A stretch of DNA of 64,000 nt from CAVWDU01 sp963840725 (GCA_963840725.1 CAWIZY010000019.1:10296-74295), one strand, 5' to 3'; numbered from the stretch's first letter, positions 1 to 9,906 are shown. Translations and numbers: made by a program. The notes: generated by a model from the sequence alone, not told the origin.

Positions 1-479
1 TAGATCGACACAATAGCCGGGTGGTTCAACGTGGCCGCGGCTCGGGCCTCGTTCTTGAACCGCTCCAACTGCCTCGGATCGAGTACGGCCGCAAAGGGCA
101 GCACCTTCAGCGCCACCCGCCGCGGCAACGAGATCTGCTGGGCTTCGTAGACCACGCCCATACCACCCCGGCCGAGTTCACGAAGGATTCTGAAATCTCC
201 AAACTGCTTGGGCCCATCGACGCAATCCTGCGAAGAACCATCGCTCGAGTCGTCTCGGAACTTGGCGCTCATTCGCCAAGAGACCTCCAATCCATCGAGA
301 CATCTAGCGAGCTGGTCGGCGATGCCGGGGTGGCACGCCAATAACTTTTCGCGGTTGGGCGCCGAGCCGCGTTCAAGGTCGGCGAGATACTCTTCCAGGA
401 CATCGGCCAGGTCGATGTCACGATCTGCCTTGTCATCGCCAGCCCGATGGATCGCCGTGCCGTGTGAATTGCCGTTCAT
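1..479 (-). CDS. Ser/Thr protein kinase, N-terminal part (cut by window edge)
   Basis: The reading frame starts at an ATG at 477-479 and runs open to base 1, so only about 159 residues are present. Residues 1-90 are an acidic leader with the LEEYLADLERG pattern seen ahead of many Planctomycete kinases. The glycine-rich ATP loop GRGGMGVVYEA lies at about 103-113 and the invariant ATP-binding lysine in RRVALKVLP at about 125. The catalytic HRD and DFG motifs would lie beyond the edge. The ATG overlaps the TGA of the upstream sigma factor gene (ATGA), which implies translational coupling. A role in Hanks-type phosphorylation signalling linked to that sigma factor is inferred from this pairing. 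Confidence 0.85.
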   Translation of the reverse strand, partial: MNGNSHGTAIHRAGDDKADRDIDLADVLEEYLADLERGSAPNREKLLACHPGIADQLARCLDGLEVSWRMSAKFRDDSSDGSSQDCVDGPKQFGDFRILRELGRGGMGVVYEAQQISLPRRVALKVLPFAAVLDPRQLERFKNEARAAATLNHPAIVSI

Positions 480-1086
480 AGTCCGTTCAACTCCTGCTGT
501 AGTTGCTCGAGGGCCCGCGGCCACAGCTTTTTGACACTGGACACGCTTCGCTGCATTTGCGCGGCAACTTCCGGGAAACTGTGCTGCTGAAAGCTGCGGA
601 GCAGGATTACCTGGCGATAATGACTGGGCAGTCGCCCGATGGCATCTGCCACCAGCACCGCTTCCTCGCGCCGTGAGGCCCGTTGGCTGGGCGAGGAACT
701 GGGGCTGTGGAGGGCCTGCTGCAAACAGATCGAAGATTTGTCGAGGTCGTGGTGCAGGCTGCGCTCCATCGTCGGGGACCGCTTGGCTGTCCGACCGAAT
801 CGCCGCACTTGATCGGCCAGCGCCGTGCCAGAATGCGCCTCAGCCAGACCACCAGTTCACCTTCACTGTTGCCTACAAAATCCGCAAACCCAGCCTGCAC
901 GCGGAGGAACGCTTCTTGAACCACGTCCGACGCATCCACCTTGGTCTTCAGGCGGCGTGAAATCTGCATCTCGGCCAATAAATGCAGATAGCTGCGATAG
1001 AGCTCGAGTAACTCGCCCAGCGCAGCATCGGAGCCACCGCGGGCCCGAAGGATGAGAACAGCCGGTGGATTCAGATCAGTCACCAT
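476..1086 (-). CDS. ECF-type sigma-70 factor (frameshifted)
   Basis: Read on the minus strand from ATG 1086 (a TTG at 1089 is an alternative), region 2 contains DASDVVQEAFLRV, the core-binding and -10 recognition helix of ECF sigma factors. The frame is lost near 810. The next frame supplies a convincing region 4: LPSHYRQVILLRSFQQHSF followed by a helix-turn-helix with SVSSVKKLWPRALEQL. Total length of about 200 residues fits the family. The stop codon overlaps the start of a Ser/Thr kinase, a pairing common in Planctomycetes where kinase and ECF factor act in one signalling unit. One indel is needed to restore the gene; I judge it a sequencing or assembly error rather than a pseudogene. Confidence 0.85.
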
Positions 1087-1634
1087 CAATAACTCGCCGC
1101 CGTTTGGAAAAAAGTTAGTTCGCCGCTACTTGGAAAGACGTATTCGGTACGGCGATGGTCCCGCAAATAAAAGGTCGTTCGCCCATTTTCAGACAATTTT
1201 TAGAAAATATCCAGATTCTGCGGGACTATTCCACTCGGTTTCGCGTCTTTTCCAATTAGGGCCCAACTGGGGCCGTTTGCCACGGCGAAGCGGAATCGCG
1301 ACAGTTCGTGCTCTGGAGACTCTCCAAAACCGAGCATTACCACCCGAATGGCGGCCTCGGCCACTTTCTGAGAGAGGCGACCGAAACTGCGATCTGTACC
1401 AAGGGGGAACTGCCGTGATATGTCAACGAGATATTGGAGGTAAAAGTCCACAAAAATGTGTAGCTGGTGAGCCCTTACCGCCATGCAAGAATACTCACCG
1501 GCCCGAGATCTCCCAGACGCTCGCTGTGCGTGCGTCTGGAACAATACTGTTTATGTTTTAGCCCAATCCTGCACGCCAGAAAGACAAGATACGCTCATTC
1601 GGCGGCAAATTACTATCCAACTGAGGGATGAACC
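1087..1634. other. Intergenic region without a recognised gene
   Basis: About 550 bases lie between the divergently transcribed sigma factor and the LEPR-XLL protein. Open frames of up to about 170 codons occur, but none shows a domain, a ribosome site or a plausible composition. The stretch probably holds promoters for both flanking genes, but I cannot place them with confidence. Confidence 0.4.
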
Positions 1635-3582
1635 ATGTTGACCACATCTCAACTGAAATCTGGCTCCCGTGGACGCAAGAAAGCAGGGAGAAGAAAACAA
1701 AAAGAACGCCAGGAGACCTCTCGTCGCCTTTGCCGGGGAGTCGAATCGCTGGAACAGCGCGCCATGCTCAGTGTGGCGCCATTTTTTTCCGGAGTCGGCG
1801 ACCTGCCGGGAGGTAGAAACTTTAAGCGTAGCCTACGGCGTGTCGGACGACGGCACGGTCGTTGTGGGGCGAAGCAACAATGCCGACGGCTTGATGAGGC
1901 CTTCAAGTGGACACTTGCCGAAGGAATACAACCGCTGGGCATCGTCGGATGGCGCGACAACCAGCTTTGGAAACTCCGCCTCCTTCGATGGATCGGTCAT
2001 CATCGGCTATAGCCCAAATGGCCAGACGTCTGGTTACGTGTGGACCGAAGAGACGGGAACGATGGAGGGGCTGCCGGGGCCTCAGGCGAACCGAGTAATT
2101 ATGGATCTGCATTCGATATTACAGCGATGGCAAAACGATTCTGGCTATTTCGATGGCAGCCCAGTCGTGTGGCGAGGACTGATACACCAGACGGTAACCA
2201 GTGGGTATCAACATCACTTGGATATCTTGGCACCACGGCGGTGGCCTCGCCTATGGAGTTTCCGACGATGGCACGATCGCGGTCGGTTACGGACGAGACG
2301 CCGACGACGAGTCGGAGGCGTTCCGTTGGACCGAAGAAACGGGGATGGTCGGATTGGGCTCCTTGGGTGACGCCGTTGGCAAGAACTTGGGCAGTCGCGC
2401 CTACGAGATATCCGGCGACGGCAGTGTGATTGTCGGCTGGAGCGAAAATCCTGAAGAGAAACAACCTCGAAACAACTACGGTTTGGAGGCCTTCCGCTGG
2501 ACTGAGGATCCGGAATGGTTGGTTTGGGCGACCTGCCCGGTGGTGGTGTTAGCAGCCTCGCGCGGTGCGGTTTCCGGAGACGGCTCGGTCATCGGTGGCA
2601 TCGCGCGACCGACGCCGGAAGCGAGGCTTTTATCTGGGACGAAGCTCAACGGAATGCGTAGTCTGCAAGACGTGCTCACGAACGAGTACGGCCTCGACCT
2701 GACGGGCTGGCAGCTCACCGAATCAAGGACATCTCGAACGATGGTCTCACTATTGTGGGGGAAGCCTCAATCCACTCGGTTTTGAGGAAGGTTTCGTCGC
2801 CCACCTTGGCGACGGGACACCCCAGCCGGGCATCACCGTAACACCCTCCTCCGGTCTGAAACCAGCGAAGACGGTACGACCGCATCCTTCACCGTCGTGC
2901 TCGACAGCAGCCCACAGCCGCCGTCACAGTCGATGTCTCATCAAGCGACGCAACCGAAGGCGAGGTTGTAGGCGCCACCGCCGGCGTACTCACCCTCAAC
3001 TTCGACGGGACCAACTGGGACACACCCCAGACCGTCACCGTCATCGGTGTCGAAGACACGGGCCAACAGGACGGCGACCAGGCTTACTTGATCCAACTGG
3101 CCCCGGCCGTGAGCGCTGACGCCGATTACAACGGCCTCGACGCTGCCGATGTCTCGGTCACCAACCTCGACAATGAGGTCCCGCCACCCACCACAAACAT
3201 CGTCTACGCCTGGGAATTGATGAGTGAAACTCGCAACCGGGGCAAGCATGCCGATGTGCGATTCAGCATTGATGTGAACCAGGATTCCAACTTCGATGGT
3301 CTGGCCAGCAGCTCAGATGCTGCGGCCGTCAATGCGCTGGTCACGGTTGAATTGTACGATTCGACCGGAGCCCCGGTCGGCACTTATACCGGCACCACAG
3401 ACTCCAATGGCATCTTCCGCACCGACTGGATCCGCGGTCTCGATAGCGACACTTATACAGCCGAGGTGGTTGACTTGGTGCTGACTGACTTCGACTGGAC
3501 CCAGTGGCTTGGTCTCGGTGGATTTACTAACGACGACGCGGATGGCGATGGGCTGCCGGATGAATTGTTTGCTATCGGGTAA
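1635..3582 (+). CDS. LEPR-XLL / HAF-repeat extracellular protein with Calx-beta-like domain (frameshifted)
   Basis: ATG 1635 follows a GAGGG stretch. The basic leader ends in ESLEQRAML, the LEPR-XLL motif of very large Planctomycete surface proteins. Successive frames then give HAF-type repeats: VAYGVSDDGTVVVG, LAYGVSDDGTIAVGYG, EAFRWTEETGMVGLG and YEISGDGSVIVGWS, the pattern of the 'extracellular repeat, HAF family'. From about 2830 a Calx-beta-like segment (TVTPSSG, TTASFTVVLDSSPQ, DTPQTVTVIGVEDTG) leads into a segment with DVNQDSNFDGLASSSD and a final DADGDGLPDELFAIG, reminiscent of dockerin or EF-like calcium-binding loops. At least six frameshifts interrupt it. Probably secreted and calcium-binding; the precise role is unknown. 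Confidence 0.7.
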
Positions 3583-3771
3583 CTGTAAAAATGTCACATT
3601 ATTTGGTCATTTTAATTGTTCTGGCAACGGTTGTCGTACAACTGACAGTTTCAGTAGTTACTTGCGACCAGGCTGGCAGTCACGTTATGGAACTTGGTGA
3701 ATCAACTTTTTTTGCTCTGTGGTGATCCGCATGGTCGGCGCCCAATTTAGACACTTACTCTTGGAGGACTC

Positions 3772-4695
3772 ATGAAGACAACATTCACTGCAATCCTGTC
3801 ATTGGCGCTGTCCTGCCTATGCAATAACACGATCGCTGATACGTTTGGTAGCGGTCCGAATCAATTCGAGCTGGAGTTTGTCACTATCGGCAATCCGGGA
3901 AACATGGCCGACACGACGGGCAAACCGAATCCTGCCGGGGCGGTGGACTACGTCTACCTAATGGGTAAGTATGAAATTAGTCGAGAGATGGTGACTAAAG
4001 CGAATACTGTGGGGGATTTGGAAATCACATTAGACGAATGGATTAACTATGCTTTTGAACCCCGTCCCGAGCATGCCGGCAACAGAAGTGAGCTGGAACG
4101 AGGCCGCACGATTTGTGAACTGGCTAAATGCAAGCCGCGGATTCCCGTTGGCCTACAAATTCAGCCAAGAACCTGGAGAGGATGGCTACGATTCAAATGC
4201 GTACGTTGAATTTTGGCAAGAGGGAGATTCCGGCTACGACCCAGCCAATCCCTTTCGCAACAGCAATGCACAATATTTTTTGCCGAGTGCCGATGAATGG
4301 TACAAGGCGGCCTACTACGATCCAAATGTGAATGATGGCACCGGTGGCTATTGGGACTTCCCAACCGGGAGCGACCTGGAACCCATAGCAGTAGCCAGTG
4401 GGACCGATCCGTACACGGCAGTTTATCTACAACCGTCCATTGAGGTATCACCTGCCGACATTAACCAGGCTGGTGGACTGAGTCCATACGGTGTGATGGG
4501 CATGGGGGGTAATGTAATGGAGTGGGAAGAAACTGAAAAGGATCCAGATGCAGATGAATGGTGGATCCGTAGCATACGAGGCGGCGCATGGGGTGGAGGC
4601 GCTCCACTGCATGTCTGCGACATCTCGTATTGGAATCCATATTACTGAAGACCATTCCTCCGTTCTTGGATTCCGCGTCGCTTCATTTAATCCAG
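3772..4695 (+). CDS. Formylglycine-generating-enzyme-like (SUMF1) secreted protein (frameshifted)
   Basis: ATG 3772 is preceded by TTGGAGGACTC, a strong ribosome site. Residues 1-22 form a signal peptide ending near NNTIADT. The SUMF1/FGE fold is visible in successive frames: FVTIGNPGN, YVYLMGKYEISREMVTK, VSWNEAARFVNWLNA, YFLPSADEWYKAAYYDP, SPYGVMGMGGNVMEW, RSIRGGAW and VLGFRVAS. Frameshifts fall near 4070 and 4640. Catalytic cysteines of true FGE are not evident, so it is more likely one of the numerous non-sulfatase SUMF1 proteins of Planctomycetes than an active sulfatase activator. The next stretch continues in frame into a PEP-CTERM region and may be part of the same protein. Confidence 0.75.
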
Positions 4696-5334
4696 ATGCC
4701 TCAAGATATTTCGAAGTTCCTCACGCCGTCGCCTACTCCGTCTCAGATGTTACGTTTAACGGCGCGGTGACCGAACTGTCAACGCCTCCGACTCGTCAGG
4801 GATGTTGGTCGGAGAGATCGATCAGTCAATTCTAACGAACTCTCAAAAGCCATCTTCAAATTCGTGCTTCCCGGTATTTCTCAAGCCAGTGCGAAATTGG
4901 AGGATGCCACGCTCCGAGTGTATGTCCGAGACATGGCAGGCCCTCCGCCGGGTCCTTTGTCCGTCTGGCACAGTCAGACCGACAACGACTTGGACCTGCT
5001 GGCCTCTGATTACGAGAATGCTGGTTACATCGACACCTTGGGCGACCTGGCCCAACCGACAGACGAAGTGAGGCGGTATATCGATCTGGATGTGACCGAT
5101 TGGGTCAAGGCCGATTATGCGGCAGACGGATCAAATCCGATGAGTGCGTTTCGGTTGCAAATGGATGAGGCAGTCTTCGACGAAGACGGCGTCTCGCACG
5201 CTGGTGGATAGTGAGTCAGGCGGATCGTGTATCATCCGGAACTGCGTCTGAACTTCGTCCCCGAACCATCCACATGGATCTTATCTCTACTAGGGTTTGT
5301 GGCAATCGGCATCTGCCAACGGCACAATCGCTAG
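4696..5334 (+). CDS. DNRLRE-like PEP-CTERM sorting-signal protein or C-terminal domain (frameshifted)
   Basis: Downstream of the SUMF1 domain the frames give YSVSDVTFNGAVTELSTP, SAKLEDATLRVYVRDMAG, LSVWHSQTDNDLDLLA and EVRRYIDLDVTDWVKADY, a beta-rich pattern resembling DNRLRE domains. It ends in NFVPEPSTWILSLLGFVA followed by a short basic tail (ICQRHNR) and a TAG at 5332-5334. VPEP, a hydrophobic helix and a basic tail are the PEP-CTERM signal used by exosortase. No separate start codon with a ribosome site is clear, so this is either the end of the SUMF1 protein or a second protein that lost its 5' end. At least three indels are needed. Confidence 0.6.
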
Positions 5335-5402
5335 TACCATACTGCCCATAATTTACCTCCTCCTGACCTCCTCACCGGTTCTCCTACTTAAACTCTGGTA
5401 CT

Positions 5403-5425
5403 AAGAATGACGTAAGGTCATTCTT
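5403..5425. terminator. Hairpin downstream of the PEP-CTERM gene
   Basis: AAGAATGAC, a five-base loop GTAAG and GTCATTCTT form a perfect 9-bp stem about 70 bases after the PEP-CTERM stop. There is no T-run, so it may be a weak terminator or part of the insertion-sequence edge that follows. Confidence 0.35.
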
Positions 5426-5448
5426 GACCTAGTCGCTTGGGATGCGAA

Positions 5449-7444
5449 CTACGGCATGGCCGTTCCGATGTGAGCGCCCGGTAGCGGCATGTTACGCCTC
5501 AGGCGGCAGGCGGCCGGGAGATTGCGGGATCGGAGCAGAGAGCGGGGATGGGCCGGCGGTGGACGGACGCACGCGCCAGGCAGGGGCGGATCGTCAGGTG
5601 GGGGATCGAGCTCGTCTGCGAGGCGCATCCGCTGGCCAGCGCGACGCAGTCGCTTGGTTTCCGCAACGACTTTCTTTTCCTCGACGCGCTCGTGCCGGAT
5701 CGATCCCGGGTGTGCAGCCGCCCATCGGTCGGGCAGCAGATCCAGGAGATACTCGCAGCCGAGTGCCAAGTCCCTCGGATGATGCTGGGCGGCCTCGGCC
5801 AACTTTGCCAAAACGTCTTCGAGATAATCGTGCACGACCAAGTGGTGCCGCTGAGCACTACTCACGATACTCACCAGTCGCAGACGACCAGCGGCCGCGC
5901 GGATGGCCCAGGAATATCCAGTTCTTGCGTCCGATTGCCAGAGGGCGGATTGCCTGTTCCGCCTGGTCGTTGTCAATCGGCAACCGCCCGTCGGATAAGT
6001 ATCGCTGCAGAGCGTCCCATTGGTTGTCGAGATATCCAACCGCCTGGCCAAACCGGCTTTGCGGCAAGGCACGCCGCACCGGATCGCTCCCCAACCACCG
6101 GCCAAAACGTTCCCAGATCGGAACCGCGTCACGCTGCCGCAACGTCAGCCGTCCGGCGGCATCCAGCATCTTGCCACGTTCTTCCACATCGTACAGCTGA
6201 CGGTAGAGGGATAGCGCCTGCGCAGACAAGATCGGTGCACTCGCTTCGGCCTTCACGAACTCACGCCGCGCATGCGCATTACAGCTCGCGTGCACAATCC
6301 GCCCGCCGGAGCGTTGCTCAATCCGTGTATACCCACTGAACGCATCGCCAACCAGTATGCCTTGGAAGTCCTCCAAATGCCGATCCACAACCGCATGCTC
6401 ATGCGATAATGACCAATGAAAAACATTCAGCGGTGCCAGGCCGTCCAGCCCGGTATACAGCCAAGCGTAACTGGTGACCGAACCGCGGTCATCCAATTCC
6501 GGCGGCTCATCGTCATCCGGTCGCCCGCCCGCTTGGCTTCGCCTGCTGAGCAACTCTTGCTCCTCTCGGCTCAACGCGTTGCGGGTCAGCAGCAACACGC
6601 GCGTGTCATCGGTCAGCAGAATCGGCTGTTCCATCAAGAGGTGCCACGCCTGATCGAACAAGGGAGTCACCGTATCGACACTCATGTTGATCAGATCATT
6701 GATCGTGCTGCGGCTCGGAAACCAACCGCTCTGGGCAAACCAGTCTTGTTGGCGATACGTCGGATTGTGAAAGGCGAATTTCTGGCTCACGACGGCCGCG
6801 ACGACGCTGAAGTCGTACTTGCAGCCTTCGACGATGGCCAAAGGCGCGGGTGGCGACAGAACCCCTTGCGACCGCGCATTCTCGACGACGTATTTGCGCC
6901 GTATGATGCGCTCGATATAGACATGCGGCTTCTCGAACCGCATCCGCTCCGCCACGGCATCGCCGATGTATTTCAGACCGGCCTTTTCTTCCTCGGTCAG
7001 GTCCAGGATTCGCTCGCGACGTTCCAGATGCTCGGGAAACTCCTGCGTTTGCCGCTGCCGCTCTCGTCGTCGCCGCCGTCGCGCCTCCAAGTCACGCCGC
7101 AACTGCGCATCAAACGCTTCGTCGGCCTTCTGCTGCGCGACAAGGATACCTTGCTCCTCAGTGTTCGGTGACTGCTCGGAATCAGCGGCAAAGTCCAAAG
7201 ACAACTGATCGGGAGAGATCGTCCGACGTTCGCTACGACGCCCCCAGAGCATATCGACCAGCTGCTTGTTGGCCGCTTCCAGTTCGGCCACACGCTGCTC
7301 GAGCTTCTGCCGATCTTCGAGCAAGGTCTGCGTAGAACGCAGAAGAGATTCGTGGTCATGACGCAACGTGTCGTTGTTCCGTCGAAGCTCCTCGTTGAGC
7401 TTCATGACCTGTTGCAGCTGTGCTTCCAGTGCCGTGACATCCAT
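5449..7444 (-). CDS. tnpC: IS66 transposase TnpC (one frameshift)
   Basis: Catalyses transposition of the element with a DDE-type RNase-H-like core. The N-terminus has a leucine-zipper coiled coil (LEAQLQQVMKLNEELRR, LEQRVAELEAANKQL) and the conserved WGRRSERR motif of the IS66 N-terminal region. Acidic residues appear in ILLTDDTRVLLL, LVGDAFSGYTRIE and DNDQAEQAIRPLAIGRKNW, matching the DDE triad positions. Near 5890 the frame shifts; the other frame continues with VSIVSSAQRHHLVVHDYLE and LLDLLPDRWAAAH, the usual IS66 C-terminal domain, to a stop at 5449. ATG 7444 (MDVTALEAQ) is preferred; a TTG at 7474 is in frame upstream. Confidence 0.85.
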
Positions 7445-7581
7445 GACATGAGCATTATACAAGACGTGCGACAAAAGAAAAGAGGAGGGCCAAAGAAATC
7501 GATCATTCGATCGATTCTATTCAGCCCGCGTTCGACATCGATTCGCGTTTGGCCAGCAGGCGCTGTCAAGCGCCACTCCAC

Positions 7582-8004
7582 TCACACGAGCGCAGGCATG
7601 TCACGCGCCGCAAACACATCAGGATGGTCTTGAAGCGAATCGATACGCGGTGGCGATGGGAACTGATAACGCTTGCGTCGTTGCGCGGTCTGCAAGTCGA
7701 CTCCTCCCAGAATCATGGCTAACGTCGTTCCGTCAATCTCGACGGTGATCGCACCGTCTTGGCTGATTGGGATCTGGAAGCGACCACGTTCCAATCGCTT
7801 CGCCCATACGACCAGACCGTCACGATCCCAGTAGAGGATCTTGCATCGATGCTGCCGACGATTGAAGAACACAAAGTAGTCGCCGGTCATCACGTCCCGA
7901 CCGAGTGCATGGATGACGATGGCGTGAAGACCATTGAATTGCTTTCGCATGTCGGTCGGTTGGGTGTGGACGAAGATCCGAATCGTCGGAGACAAGCTAA
8001 GCAT
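7582..8004 (-). CDS. tnpB: IS66 accessory protein TnpB
   Basis: The translation from ATG 8004 begins MLSLSPTIRIFVHTQPTDMR and contains QFNGLHAIV, DYFVFFNRRQHRCKILYWD and GLVVWAKRLERGRF, the diagnostic core of IS66 Orf2/TnpB, which is needed for transposition but has no known enzymatic activity. Its start overlaps the end of tnpA by eight bases, indicating coupled translation. A longer in-frame start at 8052 lies inside tnpA and is less likely. The C-terminal 25 residues are longer than in most relatives. Confidence 0.85.
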   Translation of the reverse strand: MLSLSPTIRIFVHTQPTDMRKQFNGLHAIVIHALGRDVMTGDYFVFFNRRQHRCKILYWDRDGLVVWAKRLERGRFQIPISQDGAITVEIDGTTLAMILGGVDLQTAQRRKRYQFPSPPRIDSLQDHPDVFAARDMPALV

Positions 8005-8407
8005 CCTGCGTCTCCTCTCGCGCAGGCCAACGTGAGGCACCGCCGAGCGCACGTAGCACCGTCTGCAGGGCCGTCAGGTTCTGCTCGGGAAGCCGGATGA
8101 TCGTGCCTTCGACTAGTACCACTTCAATCCATGGGCTCGTGCGCGTCGATGACAGCGGAAGTTGCACGAACGCGGCTTCCGAACGAGCCTGGGGCACGGG
8201 GCGAACCGCCTGGCCTGGTTGGCGCCTCGCCGGCCGCTTCCAGGTCGAACCTGACTTGCCTGGCAGATTCCGCTTCCACCAATAGAAGCTCCCCTGTGGC
8301 ACGCCTTCCCGCCGGCAGAACTCCGCCACCGTCAGACCGCTTTGCCGCTGACGGTCAATCCGCTGATGCCATAACTTACGCCGTTCCAGATTCACTTTCC
8401 GAGCCAT
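7997..8407 (-). CDS. tnpA: IS66 accessory protein TnpA (Orf1)
   Basis: 136 residues with an N-terminal helix-turn-helix region, WHQRIDRQRQSGLTVAEFCR followed by REGVPQGSFYWWKR, typical of IS66 Orf1 proteins, and a C-terminal IEVVLVEGTIIRLPEQ segment. It probably binds element DNA. ATG 8407 is preceded on the minus strand by AGGAGG about ten bases upstream. First gene of the element. Confidence 0.85.
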   Translation of the reverse strand: MARKVNLERRKLWHQRIDRQRQSGLTVAEFCRREGVPQGSFYWWKRNLPGKSGSTWKRPARRQPGQAVRPVPQARSEAAFVQLPLSSTRTSPWIEVVLVEGTIIRLPEQNLTALQTVLRALGGASRWPAREETQDA

Positions 8408-8791
8408 CTTGGGATAGCCTCCTGTTCATGAGAGGGTGAAAAAACACCCCCTCAGGCTAACCCACGCGCCAACCATGCTTGTCCCGGCAGCTACAAACGA
8501 TCGGACTCGATCGACAAATGATTTGGCATGCCAGCAGAGTAACAGCAAGCCGGCGGCCTGCACGGCCAAGGGCGACACGAATTGTAGGGCGAACAACAGC
8601 CCAATCCCGGCCATGCCGGCAAAATAGGTCAACTAAAGTCGATCTCGATCGTTCATAGCGTGGCTCGCGGGGTGTATTGACCCGCAAGAATGTAGCTTGC
8701 CGAAGCTGGGCTCTGACCGAACGAGTCCATGACAACGCCGAAGAACCGTTATAACCGGTCGCCAGCTTATTGCCGTACTTTAGAAACATAG

Positions 8792-8809
8792 TGCACTTTC
8801 TGAGAAAAC
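8792..8809. repeat. Outer inverted repeat, left arm
   Basis: TGCACTTTCTGAGAAAAC is a perfect 18-bp inverted match to 9907-9924. The two copies enclose about 1.1 kb with the decayed transposase and its internal repeats. Confidence 0.75.
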
Positions 8810-8896
8810 AGCCACCTCCATGGTAGGTTACGGAACCGACTGGAGTGTTCAGTTTGCGGCCATCGAGCGGATTGCTTCGTGCCTGTTCTTGTTCCA

Positions 8897-9010
8897 GTCC
8901 CGAAGGGACGACCCTAAGACAGCCCAGGGTGGAGCAACGTGAGTGGAACGAACGTTGCGCAACCCTGGGATGCGAAGATCGTTCACAGGCGAACCCCGAA
9001 GGGGTGGCCC
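8897..9010. repeat. Left arm of long inverted repeat flanking the decayed transposase
   Basis: Core 8920-8969 matches the reverse complement of 9404-9453 at 47 of 50 positions. Similarity extends outwards to a GTCCCGAAGGGAC hairpin (8897-8909) and inwards to a CCCCGAAGGGG hairpin (8994-9004). The matching outer hairpin of the right arm has a compensated base pair (GTGCC/GGCAC instead of GTCCC/GGGAC). Confidence 0.75.
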
Positions 9011-9115
9011 TATTGAGGCTTGTGTAGCCAATGAGCGAGGCCGACCAGCGGGAGGCCGGCAAAACCAGGGTAACGCACTGCCTAGCGTGATCATTGGCAA
9101 TGCAGGAGTCAATAA
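9009..9115. repeat. 107-bp direct repeat, copy 1
   Basis: Begins CCTATTGAGGCT and ends in AATAA just before the decayed transposase gene. Copy 2 at 9742-9848 matches at about 94 of 107 positions. It looks like the leader of this transposon family; copy 2 has no gene behind it. Confidence 0.7.
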
Positions 9116-9130
9116 GAGGAAGACGAGACC

Positions 9131-9334
9131 ATGTCCCAATCATTGGCCAAGGTGATCGTTCATATCGTCTACAGCACCAAGCACCGTCAGCCGTGGCTTC
9201 ACGATCCCATGGTTCGATCCGAATTGTACGCATACAACGCCACGATCCTCAAGGAAGACGTTGATTCGCCAGCCATCCGGGAACTCTGCAGGAGACATGG
9301 GCTCGACATTGATGAACGGTACGTTTGGGATTGA
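9131..9334 (+). pseudogene. IS200/REP-associated tyrosine transposase, internally deleted
   Basis: The frame starts MSQSLAKVIVHIVYSTKHRQ, the opening of Y1 (HUH) REP-associated transposases, and ends CRRHGLDIDERYVWD, their usual C-terminus. Family members are about 150 residues; this one is 67. The middle, including the HUH motif and catalytic tyrosine, is missing and the two ends are joined in frame after ILKEDVDSPAI. It cannot be catalytically active. It sits between the arms of a long inverted repeat, as expected for this family. The deletion could be biological or an assembly collapse. Confidence 0.75.
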
Positions 9335-9350
9335 AAATGGTGACCTTGGC

Positions 9351-9476
9351 GCATGGATTAGGGCCGCCCCGTTGGGGCTATTTGCTTTTGACCGGACTTC
9401 AGACCCAGGGTTGCGCGACGTTCGTTCCACTCACGTCGCTCCACCCCGGGCTGACTTAGGACTGTGCCTTCGGCAC
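9351..9476. repeat. Right arm of long inverted repeat flanking the decayed transposase
   Basis: Counterpart of 8897-9010. The core is 9404-9453, with an inner CCCCGTTGGGG hairpin at 9367-9377 and an outer GTGCCTTCGGCAC hairpin at 9464-9476. Confidence 0.75.
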
Positions 9477-9741
9477 GGAACAACCCGGAACGAAACTGGG
9501 ACTCGATACGAACGGGCGCGTTGATCACAGACCTGCACGGATTGAAAAACGCCCAGACCGCCTAGCTCCCCAGAGGTCCAAGTCATGGTCGACCTTCTGC
9601 GAGCAATCTTTTTCGGTGACTGCAACCAGCCCGCCGAGGAACGGAAAAATGATGCTCGATACCATGCTCACAAAACGAGTTACGACGACGATTTCTGAAA
9701 GCGTTCCAGCTTTCCCGGCTTTGGTCCACGGGGTTCTCTGT

Positions 9742-9848
9742 CCTATTGAGGCCTGCCTAGCCAATGAGCGAGGCCGATGGGCGGGAGGCCGGCAAAACAA
9801 GGGTAATGCGCTGGCCAGCGTGATCGTTGGCAATGCAGCAGTCAATAA
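9742..9848. repeat. 107-bp direct repeat, copy 2
   Basis: About 88% identical to 9009-9115. No transposase frame follows, so it may be the remnant of a second element. Confidence 0.7.
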
Positions 9849-9906
9849 CTGGCCTGTCGAGAACGAATCGCTTCCTAGGCTAGGCGCCAAACTGGGAAGG
9901 ATAGGC

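Larger units (their letters stand above)
5449..8407 (-). mobile_element. IS66-family insertion sequence (tnpA-tnpB-tnpC)
   Basis: Three consecutive minus-strand genes have the canonical IS66 order tnpA (8407-7997), tnpB (8004-7582) and tnpC (7444-5449), with an overlapping tnpA/tnpB junction. I could not find convincing terminal inverted repeats or target-site duplications, so the ends given are gene ends and the element is somewhat larger. Confidence 0.85.
8408..9130. other. Non-coding stretch between IS66 and a decayed transposase
   Basis: Holds a hairpin next to the IS66 side (GAGGGTG, A-rich loop, CACCCCCTC, about 8433-8455) and the left arms of several inverted repeats listed separately. 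A 68-codon hydrophobic frame on the minus strand (8632-8426) runs into the IS edge and could be a disrupted membrane peptide, but I cannot support it as a gene. Confidence 0.4.

Noticed and set aside
8457..9233. 258-codon minus-strand frame across the repeat region
   Set aside because: It runs through inverted repeats and antisense to the transposase remnant, with no domain or start signal.
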